This document shows positions 12,140 through 21,349 of a stretch of 64,000 nt of DNA, in pieces. Position 1 is the stretch's first letter. Each line of letters starts with the position of its first letter. Origin of the DNA: Himantopus leucocephalus (taxonomy: Eukaryota > Chordata > Aves > Charadriiformes > Recurvirostridae); assembly GCA_003993805.1 (NCBI GenBank), contig RSEF01000001.1, positions 71,785,046-71,849,045 of the forward strand, in the 5' to 3' direction. The notes under the pieces were generated by a model. That model was not told the DNA's origin. It did not search any database and was given only the letters and a program-made list of their open reading frames with translations. A program made the translations under genes and the position numbers.

Positions 12140-12330
12140 GTCAGAAAAACACTGTTCCAGCATGTAATTAAAGACTCCGTCATTATGCATATGCATGGGG
12201 GAGCGGAATTAAGTTGCATGGGCTGCTTTCCATAGGCCCTGAGAAAACTGTGATCCTAATGATTACCATGGGTAAAGAGCTGATTTCAGCCTGGATCCTG
12301 CTGTTAAGTTAATTAGCCTTCCAACCAAGG
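12140..12330. promoter_or_regulatory. Candidate homeodomain/POU-rich regulatory module
   Basis: High-complexity unique sequence with a cluster of homeodomain-type sites: TAATTA at 12165-12170, the 12-bp POU palindrome at 12185-12196, TAATGATTA (itself a palindrome) at 12257-12265 and TTAATTA at 12309-12315. No open frame or repeat explains the block. Such clustering fits a developmental enhancer. The inference rests on motifs only; conservation cannot be seen from one sequence. Confidence 0.3.
12185..12196. promoter_or_regulatory. Perfect MORE-type POU homodimer palindrome
   Basis: The 12 bases ATGCATATGCAT are a perfect palindrome and equal the MORE element (More palindromic Oct factor Recognition Element) bound by dimers of POU proteins such as OCT1, OCT6 and BRN2. 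A given 12-mer is expected well under once in 64 kb, although an AT-rich palindrome of two ATGCAT units is somewhat favoured. It sits inside the homeodomain-rich block at 12140-12330. Confidence 0.45.
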
Positions 12331-13200
12331 TATTGAGAGGTTGCTTTAAAAAAAAAATAAGATAACAAAGAACATGGACATCTGGGTTCATTTATTCTTC
12401 ACTTTTATGCACACCTTCACTCTTCTCTTCGCTTTTTGGTCCTGTTCCTCTAATAATGTTGGCATGCCTTTTTCAGATCCATGTTCTTAGTATTTGTTTA
12501 TTTTCCAGGTGCTAGGGAGATATAAAATCCTGTCTTGTTTTCTTTGGCTGGTTTGTTTGGGGGGGGGTTGTTTCGTTTTGGTTTGGTTTTAGGTAGGGCT
12601 GGTACTAATTGGTTTCTAACTTAAAGGAATAAAAGAAACCATTAGATACCTGTTTTTGTCTTTTCTGTCTATTGTATTGAAAAGAGAAGGCAATTATTCC
12701 ACAGAGTTGAAGGTTGGTTACACTGGGGTTTATTGAATGCTGATTGGCATCCTCACACATGATTTAAATGTTGTTTTGTGTCATCTGTGTTACAGACCCA
12801 AGGGATCACAAATGGGACTGGAGCAGGATGATAGCAGCATATTTTTTTTGCTGTTTATTGGCAGAGTAAAACTGTGTTTATTCTCTTCCAAACAAAAACA
12901 ATAGTTTTCAAAATAAAACATTCTCCCTTCCTCTTTTCTCCCATTTTCCCTTTTCTTATAATACTTAACTGTCTTTCTTTTGAGGACGTGTTTTTTTTTC
13001 TTTAACTTCATGGGGATTAAAATTTCTTTAGCTAAGTTTGAATGCAAAGCAGTTGTGCCAAGCAAACTGCCAAGATATTTATAAAATAACAGGACAAAAA
13101 TTTCCACATCCAAAAAATTATCACTCTTTCTCACAAATTAACCCATTCTTTTTTTGCTCTATTTGAAACCTAATTTTCATTCAATAAAATACTATCTGAG
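12331..13200. other. Unannotated sequence
   Basis: No gene or repeat family is recognised. A G-run with TTTGG-type flanks lies near 12535-12590. The open frame at 12790-13134 (minus) is lysine-rich because of A/T runs and is not convincing. Confidence 0.5.
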
Positions 13201-13276
13201 AAAAAAGCCACAAAAAAAAACCCCAAAACAACAACCAGCCAACCAAAACCAAAACCAAAAAAACCCAACCAAACCT
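13201..13276. repeat. A/C-rich low-complexity tract
   Basis: The stretch consists almost only of A and C, in irregular CAAAA and CCAAACC units. It is simple sequence without a fixed period. Confidence 0.85.
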
Positions 13277-13929
13277 CATTCAATTCTAAAGCAGAGTCAC
13301 TAAATAAAAGCCCCTGGTCTAAACCCCTCCTCTGGAGTGTATATGTTTTTGGAAAGCCAGGTAAAACAGGGACCTCAAAAGTCACTGGTTTGTTCCTTTC
13401 AGCCACGATCATCATATACATGCCAATAAGCTCATCTGTATTTCTTATATGAGAAACCATTCCAGCTGTAAAGCTCAGTAGGAATGCACTCTGACAACCT
13501 TCACTCAAACACTAAAAGGGTCAACACAGTTACAATCGCTAATGTTCAGTAGAGCTAACACTGAAAGATGAGTAAAATTTACTAAAATTACTGTCACTGG
13601 GAAATAGAATCTTTATTTTTTCCCCAGAATATTTTCATATAACACTTCCTGATATTTAATTAGCTGTGCTAATGATACCTAAATCCAGGGGTATTTCTCT
13701 CTCTGCCAGCTAATTATGGCACTCTAATTTTTGCTTCTGAGAGTGACATGGGTCCTGCTCAGTGTGGGTTTCTTTTTTTTTTTGCCATGTCCTGTTCTCA
13801 GATTTGAAGCCTGTGAGGTTAAGGGAAGATTCTAATGACACCCTCCAGGGCAGCCTCCTTTGAAGGCTAGGACCGAATGCTTTGATTCCAGGTCACTCCC
13901 TATGTGGCTGCCTTTAAAGTTCATCTGAA
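13277..13929. other. Unannotated sequence
   Basis: Nothing is recognised. A minus-strand open frame (13170-13508) covers part of it but starts in simple sequence and has no recognisable domain. Confidence 0.45.
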
Positions 13930-14130
13930 TTAACATTCAGTGATATTTTTGGCAGCTTTGACTGCCAGGAAAAATCATTACAGTGGAATAATAATGCAAA
14001 TAAACTTTGCATAGTCCCATTAAATCATTAAATGCCACATTGTTCTGTAATGGGAGTGACATTTCATTATTTCTAAAGCATCGAGTGCGTCTCTGTGCTC
14101 ACTGCCAGTTTCATGGTTTTAATACTGGTG
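13930..14130. promoter_or_regulatory. Candidate regulatory element with POU inverted repeat and SOX core
   Basis: Positions 13950-13967 are an inverted repeat TGGCAG-N6-CTGCCA, similar to a nuclear factor I half-site pair, with CTTTGA (TCF/LEF-like) in the spacer. Positions 13994-14012 are ATGCAAA-TAAAC-TTTGCAT, a perfect inverted repeat with 7-bp arms whose left arm is a full octamer, ATGCAAAT. A SOX core, CATTGTT, lies at 14038-14044. Several ATTA/TAAT cores fall between. The block is high-complexity and not repeat-derived as far as I can see, which fits a conserved non-coding element. Function is inferred. Confidence 0.3.
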
Positions 14131-15320
14131 ACAGAATACAATAACACTGGAACAAGAAACGAAGGGGTCCTAGGACTTATATCATGCCTGTAGATACCTG
14201 AAATGACTGAAAAATACAGAGGTAAAAGCATCATAAAAGAAAGATGCTGGGCTTTTTAGAGCGTGTTGGAGTACTTGGTCCAGATTGTCAATGGTACTCA
14301 ATTTTTCTTTTGTCCACTTTTTCACAAAAGCAAAAGGAAAAGATTAGTCAGCTGTCTGCTGAAGAACATCCTCCAACTTTTCCTTGTATTTTGGGGGTTT
14401 TCTCCATATTTTTCTCCTCGTAACCTTTACAAAGGTTGAAGGAATCCTTTGTAAAGGTACTGCACCATACATTTGCGTGTATAAGGCATAAGACCAAACG
14501 GAACAAAAAAAGCTTATTTGGCTTTTAAACAGAGCTCTCTGAAGTACAAAGACTTTTTCTGAGAAGAAGGCAAATTCTTAAAAGATATGAGGGCATTACT
14601 GCATTCTTCTAATGAACTACTAAAATGTTTATTTAAAAGAGAAAAAGAAAAAAAAGAATGGTCTAAAATATGGCAAACAATAATAAAACAGTTTAAAATT
14701 GGGGGAAAATCTCACCATATATTTAAAAAAGGCATGTCCTAGGGGAATAAGCAGAGAGAACTTCAGAAATTATACCCATTCCTTCTCTGGCTGCTATGGG
14801 AATGCTTCTTTGAAGGAGCATTCCTGTGTATGACCTTCAAGAACAGCCAGAGTTTAGGTGTCTCTAATGTTCATTCAAAGGAATGAGACAAAACAAAGGA
14901 AAGAAGAGCCTGGGTTCATCAGGATATCTACTATAGTGTAAGCACAGATCCATGGGTCAGAAAGGGCCTTTCTGCTGATGGATCATAGGCCCACTCAGGG
15001 ATTTCACCTGTGGGGAAAAATATTCTCTACACTACCAGTGAGCACATCACTTCCCTTACGAAAGAGGCACAGACCCTGCCTAGGTGGGAAGGCAGCGAGT
15101 TGGGCAGCCAGTTCTCTGTTGAACATAACTTTTGAAAACTTCAGCCTGAAGGTCTCCAGGTAACCATTAGCAAATCCCCTCCTTTGGCTGAGGTGTCTTG
15201 TTCCAGGCATTCAGTTCCCTCACTGCTAGTGTGTCTTTTTCCCACTTTGATTTGTGTTTATCTTTCCACTGTTGGATCATGTCCCACACTATGGATTTTC
15301 TTGGGTTATGATATTTTTCC
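14131..15320. other. Unannotated sequence
   Basis: No gene is recognised. The open frames at 14978-15210 on both strands are short and lie in a slightly GC-richer patch. Confidence 0.5.
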
Positions 15321-15353
15321 TTTTTTTTTTTTTTTTTTTCCAAGGCAGTTNTT

Positions 15354-15390
<37 letters not shown>
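15321..15390. repeat. Two poly-T runs with an N between
   Basis: A 19-base T run (15321-15339) and a 35-base T run (15356-15390) flank one N at 15351. Both are followed by a CCAAGGCA motif (15340 onward and 15394 onward). This suggests the same poly-T locus represented twice at a contig junction. The phenylalanine-rich open frames here are artefacts of the T run. Confidence 0.75.
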
Positions 15391-15392
<2 letters not shown>

Positions 15393-18300
15393 TGCCAAGG
15401 CACAGCTTCACTGCAGCTGCATGTCACAGCTCCGACAGCTTCTTGTTAGTACCCTTTAGTCCTACTGCCATACAGCCGGCTGACAGCCCTATACACTTGG
15501 TCCACTTTGCCAAAGAAGAAAAGGCGCTCTGTAAACTTATTGAGTTGGCTGCATGTTTTAAACTGTCTATCTACTTTTGAATGACAGCAAATGGTAAACA
15601 TCATTTATACCCCTTGCAGTTAGAAAAGGGAAAGCATTCACCCGATGTTAAAAATGATCTGGTATTCTAAGTGAAGCTACATATCCCGGGGAGTCACTGG
15701 AAACATGAGCAACCTGGTTACCTGTCCACTCACAGAGGCTTTCAGGTTCTATAAACCATGGAGGAGATAATGTTCTGCTATTTTATCTTATTCTTGCATT
15801 GAATTTAGAATATTGTGATCAAGACCTCTGAGAAATGCAGGTGTCCACCCTGGGGAATTAAAATCCCTTTTTGGCAAAAAAGGATAAACAAAAGAAAAAA
15901 TGCTGAGTGTTTTTAAGGTAGAAATTGACCTGCCAAAGTTTGAGAACACCAGTCTTGTATTAGCTTGATAATAGTCTCACTGCTCACAGTCATTGATGCC
16001 AATTAGAATGAAAATAAGTGTTAAAAGCAGTTTATGGTGGCCTGCAATTCACTGACATTTCATGGACCACTTATCAGCCATCAAAATTGCACAAACTTTA
16101 ATTTTACCATGACTTCTGGAGGCTTGAAAGAAAAAGTCAATAGCTGTATAATCGACTTGAGTCTGGGGGGTGACGCTGAATAGAATTTGGTAATAATCCA
16201 TGAGATCCAGCTTTAAGCCACAGATCTGTGTTTCTGTGGTCACTTGACCTACACTTGTGCACTGAGATGCAGACACACCTTTCCAAAATCTTTGTGGACA
16301 GGAGAGCACTGTTCACTTCAGTGAACCTTAGATTATTTGACTCTGGTCCTCAGCCTGCTTGACCATTAGCCATTCTGCAATATTGCCTATCCTGTCTGCA
16401 AAAAGAATAAGAGGTTGCAAACACAGTCAGCAGTTACACATCTGTTCTCACAAGACCCTTTTTCAAAATGAAATAGATATGTGTCAATAAAGAATAATAA
16501 CCGAAGCATTCTTACCTTTCAGATTTCACAAGGTTTTCAAAGTAAACAAGCCCAGGTCTTCTGAGTCCATTGATCTCTTGTGCTTCTTAGAGCAATTCCA
16601 TACTATGTGTCAAGGTACTTCCTCCTCTTATTTCTACCATGTCAATGTCCGAGGTAATCCTGAAGTTAAATCAGAAAGTTAATATAGCAACGGAACTGTT
16701 TCTAATCATCTATTAAGACCACTCAAAACGTATTTTAGCCAACTGAAAAGAAGACCTTTCTGAAGAATAATTCCTACTCATTTAAAGCTTGCTTTCTGTG
16801 AGCATTAGAAGATTGATCCTGCCATGGTCCACAAAGTATCACACTTTGGACTCAGGAGTGTACTTAGGTACTTCACCCTTGTATTTTCATGGTTACTGTG
16901 CTCCTACTGCTCCTACTCCACACTCCCTAATGTGAGATGACTAGTACAGTAGTGCAGTCGCTGACCACCCCACCTCCTCATAGCAAGGAGACTTTCACAA
17001 TTCTCCTTGCTTTAGCAAAAATTCAGCGGAGTATAGCTCTGCTTGTATGTCCCATTCAAGTGTCTGCCACAAATGGGGTCCTTAAATCCCACTGAATTTG
17101 CCTAATTCCCAAGGCTCAGTGATTTCAGTGCATGGCGAGAGCGTGAAGTCAAGCTTATACCTTGTGTCTTTGGTAAATCACTACGCTCTTAAATTAGGCA
17201 GAGGTTTTTCTCATAAATGGAATCAGTAACAGCCTGTGCTCAGTGCCGTGGAATTTCCAATGCAGCATTGCAAAGAAACACACACAGAAAATTACCTCGG
17301 TGATTAAAACTCAGCCAGTCAGAAGCCTTCAGGCCTGCAATATCATTCAAACTGACAGAATAAAAATGTTTGACCTGATCTGTCACATTACAGCACTCAG
17401 CATCTATTTATGACAGTCTGACTTCATCCCACCGGACAGCTTCTTGTGCTTGAATAGCCGTTAGGAAGTCCTGCATTGTCTCTGTAGGTATTTAGCCTGT
17501 GGTGCTGGAAGAGTGGTTCTGAACCACAGCCGCAGCTCTTCATCTGAGAGAAAATTAAAAAAGAAAAGTAATGTGAGGTTAACAGACCCAGGAACATGGA
17601 AGCACCTCAAGTCCTTATGTTGCTTATGAAGCAAAAGCCTATTTTTGAGTGTAACCAAGACCCAGAAGTGCAATCCCTATTGCCCTCCTTTAGAAAATGG
17701 AACTTCGGGTTTTCAAAATGATGACTGTAGGGAAATTAAGTTCCAAATCCTGTTTTGTCCAGTCACCCAAATTGCCACTTGCAATAAATATCTGGAGTTG
17801 AGAGGCAATCTTCACTTTGATCTGGACGATGGTCTGAGGGAACCTTATCTTTACCATCTTCAGGTGACTACCTTGCCAAAAAGTGCACAATTACACCCAT
17901 GGGGCCCCAAGGACAGCAGTGTCAGTCTGGTCCCGCATGTTTTTCATGAAACAAATCATTTTGTAACTGCCCTCCATGTTAGGAAATTACTGAACCAAAC
18001 TCCCATTCCCCCCTGCTCCCTTGTTACCTACCTGTCTCTTTTATTGAAAACTGATTTGTCAGCTCTCTTGTGCCTTAACACGTGGAGAAGCTGAGCTATG
18101 GGCTTCATCAGTTTCAAAATGTGCAAGAATGCTGTATTAAGGTGTCTGCTGAGCCTTCTCAAACAGAGTTAATGTTGAATAAGTTGAAGGAGAAATCTTC
18201 CTGCTACCCTACATGGGCAGCAAAAAACTGCTGCTTTCATGGTCTTTGGAAGACCTTTGGCACCTGTCACAATAATGCAAACTGCACCTGTATCAAAGTA

Positions 18301-19030
18301 CACAGCTAGTAATTAATTCAGTATTTTAATAGTACTTGGTGATACGTGTCTGACACATCGGGACCAGACATGTTTGTGTAAAAAAACCACAGCAAGGTGC
18401 CTCCAACGGATGAAACGCTTGGAAATGACCTGTCTGCAGGTCATTGATTCATTGCTAGTAGTTTGTAATAGTCGTCACCAAATCGGGTACCTGGCTGTAG
18501 GGCTGTTTGGTAGCAGCTGTGAATGTGGTTACTATAGCATCACCTTTCCTCTCTCAGAGGCAGAGGAGAGGTCTGCTCCGTCTCACAGCCCCAGGCCTTC
18601 ATCCACTCTGGGAGATGGCTCAGCGCCCCAGTGACATGTGCAGCTGAGCTCAGGGGCCAGCTGTGGTTTTTATCTGATTGCCACTGTGCACAAAACTGAA
18701 GTATATACCTTTTAAGTGACTTTTTTTTTTCTTTTTCAGATCTGACTCATGCTTGGGGAAAAAAAAAGAAAAAAGAAACACCTACCTATAAGCATCATCT
18801 CCTCTTCCGATACGAGTTAGTTTGCGATAGACGCTTTCCACTGCTGTCATTTTAGGACCAGAAATCATAGCACAATGGCAGAGGGTGTGGCCCACAAATA
18901 AAACTGCAGTAAAAGGTGTCTTTTCTCTCAACTTTGAATTCTTTTAATAAACAAACCCTAAACATGAGCTACCAAAAATTGTGTGTATGAGCTCATGGTG
19001 CAACTGGAAGAATATCCACGCTGTAGGAAG
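15391..19030. other. Unannotated unique sequence
   Basis: About 3.6 kb with no recognised gene or repeat, except the possible minus-strand exon at 17461-17574. A plus-strand open frame at 17645-18094 (149 codons) is unrecognised and of a length expected about once by chance in a window this size. Confidence 0.4.
17461..17574 (-). other. Possible small terminal exon on the minus strand
   Basis: On the minus strand a long pyrimidine-rich tract ending in CTCTCAG lies at about 17546-17574 and is a strong 3' splice-site match. It is followed by a short frame (key residues DEELRLWFRTTLPAPQAKYL) that stops after about 27 codons. A second frame from a downstream AG also stays open briefly (MQDFLTAIQAQEAVRWDE). 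I recognise neither. A good acceptor followed by a short open frame is common by chance in 64 kb, so this is only a candidate last exon. Confidence 0.15.
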
Positions 19031-19134
19031 AGAAAATTAATTCTCTCTTCAAAATTCTAATTCAGACATAATAATGACAGCNAAGAAAATGAATTCTCTC
19101 TTCAAAATTCTAATTCAGACATAATCATGACAGC
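19031..19134. repeat. Direct duplication of about 51 bp around a single N, probable assembly artefact
   Basis: Positions 19031-19081 and 19084-19134 repeat the same sequence with two substitutions. One N (19082) lies at the joint. The pattern matches the other N-linked duplications and suggests two allelic contig ends placed in tandem. Confidence 0.8.
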
Positions 19135-19455
19135 TGCTAAATCATCCATGAAAGACAGTACAACCAGAAATCATTCCAATATGATTCATAAACTGTAGTT
19201 CACATCCTTCTCAGTTTCCAAATAGTTAAATGGACTATTCTTTTAGCCAATCACGTACAAAGGATAAATACAGCCTCATTCTCTATCTGTGCACCTGTGC
19301 TAATAAGGTGTTATTCCGAATCTACAGGTGGTCAGGTGGTGAACTCACACTCAGCACATTTGAAACTTTCCTCAGTGGAGAGTACTTGAGAACAATTGTT
19401 CAGTGTGAGCTCCAAGCAGATTAACTAGTGTTGTCTGGTTTATTTTTCCAACCTA
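19135..19455. other. Unannotated sequence
   Basis: Short stretch with no recognised gene or repeat before the purine tract. Confidence 0.5.
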
Positions 19456-19580
19456 GGAAGGAAAAGGAAAAGGAAAAGGAAAAGGAAAAGGAAAAGGAAA
19501 AGGAAAAGGAAAAGGGAAAAGGGAAAGGGAAAAGGGAAAAGGGAAAAGGGAAAAGGGAAAAGGGAAAGGAAAGGGAGGAA
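19456..19580. repeat. GGAAAA/GGGAAAA polypurine minisatellite
   Basis: An uninterrupted all-purine run of about 120 bases on the plus strand. The first part is built of GGAAAA units, then the unit changes to GGGAAAA and GGGAAA. A translated KEKEKE/GKGKREK frame across it is an artefact. Long polypurine mirror-like tracts can form triplex (H-DNA) and are prone to length change. Confidence 0.95.
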
Positions 19581-21296
19581 CCGTGTTGCATAAGCTATGC
19601 AGCTGAAAGGAAAGACGGACAGCTAGCAGCCACGGTTGGTTAATCTCATTGCTCCAAATCAGTCAGCACACTTGTGTGTGGGTTTTCAAAGCCTGTTTCC
19701 CATGAAAGGGATATTCTCCACTATCTACTTTTAATCCCAGAACAAAGATCTGAATTATGCCCATTCAGTGAACTCCTATATGATAAATAAATAGTTAGAA
19801 AGCTCTAGATATTTTTTGCTGATCTTTCTCTTTCTAAGGACAAAGTAACCAGGTTTAAATGGTCTCTAGATATGAAATGACTGGAGAAGGTCACAGGGTT
19901 TATACCAAGGGGAAGCAGACTGGATAATTGACTACAGAGACTAAACCATGAAGGCTTTAAGAAATGGATTGCAGAAATCATATTCCTGACAATACCTGCC
20001 AGCCCAGCACATTTTCCCTTCTCCTTGAAGGAGATTTAAGCAGAAATGAATAGAGAATAAGCCTCTACCTAGCCATACAGAAGTAATCCACCACCTGAAA
20101 CAAAGGAGAAAAGTAAGCTCACTTGGTTTCTTGGTATTCCTAGGGCATATATTTGCCTTCTTCAGCACTTTTTACAGTCATCTCCTTCTCAAACACAAAC
20201 ATCTGCAAGTCATAATGTCTGGATACAAACTCAAACATGTTTAGAAACGTGGAGGGGAGGAGGAAGGCTAAGAAGGACGGATTGTTGAGTGCCATTAACT
20301 TGTTTCTATCAGCCATACGGTTTGGATGTTAGTCTTTTAGTTCCAACACAATGCTATTTTAAAAATATCTTACTTTATTTCTTTAGTATTAGTCATCACT
20401 TGTGGTACAATTGTATGGGTGCCTTGCATTTTACAGCTTCCTAGAGGATAGATCCGTTCCCAGAGGACAGTACAGTAGACTAGAATTCATATAAATTCAA
20501 CTGCACACACAAGCAAAAAATAGAGAGTACACATAGCCTCTGAGGAATGATTCACAAATAAGCTAAGCTAAAATGAGTGCTTAGGTAAAGAAGGGACATG
20601 AAGAGTGACATTTAAGAGTAAATGAAGGCAGCAAAGACGTGGGTGTAAAATTAAACTGAAGCAGAGCTGTAGGTGACACTGTGGAATTTTGCTGAGCTTG
20701 GGAAGCAAGAATGGAGAGCTTAAATGTAATGCAGTAAGTCACCAGCCTCAATGAGGCACTTTAAAGCAGAAGTTTTGCAATGCAGAGAGAACTAATGACG
20801 TCCCTTCTGCCATAGGCTTCGAAGACCGAACTTCTTTATAAACATTCCCATAGAGATGCTGTTCTGGTTAGTCCAAAATAGAAACAAACATGCTGGCAGT
20901 CTTATTGTCAGTTTAGATTTTTTCAGGTCATCTTATTTTCTTGCTTTTTTTTTTTCAATTACCTGCTTTTTTAGCAAATATTCTTTGTTTCATAATGTGG
21001 TGTATCCAAATGACATATTCACAGCTGTAGCTCCCAATGAAGTGATCCACTGCGTTTCATACTTGGCTTGATCCAAAGGTAAAAATAATGTGTGAAGCAC
21101 CATGCCCATTTTGTGTAATTAAGCCACATTCGTTGATTTGTTGAGAAAACTCCTGTCTTGTAAATCTCGTTATAACTTGTGGTATGAAAGATTCAGATTC
21201 AAGTTCCATCTTTNAGGATCTGAACAGAGTGTTTCTGTTTTACTGTTCAGGAATCAACAAAGAGTCAAAATGCAGCAGCTCTTTTCCTTCTGTGGT
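19581..21296. other. Unannotated sequence
   Basis: No gene or repeat family is recognised. One N at 21214 has no flanking duplication that I can see. Confidence 0.5.
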
Positions 21297-21349
21297 GTCA
21301 CCAAATATTGTCTATCAAATATTGTCACCAAATACGTCTATCAAATATT
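21297..21349. repeat. Tandem duplication, about 27 bp x 2
   Basis: Two adjacent units (21297-21323 and 21324-21349) share a GTCACCAAATA start and a CTATCAAATATT end and differ near the middle. No N separates them, so this is a genuine small local duplication. Confidence 0.85.

Noticed and set aside
15184..15580. Phenylalanine-rich open frames
   Set aside because: Translation of poly-T runs across an N.
17645..18094. Plus-strand open frame of 149 codons
   Set aside because: Unrecognised sequence with no domain pattern; its length is expected by chance about once.
19428..19643. KEKEKE/GKGKREK open frame
   Set aside because: Translation of the GGAAAA minisatellite.
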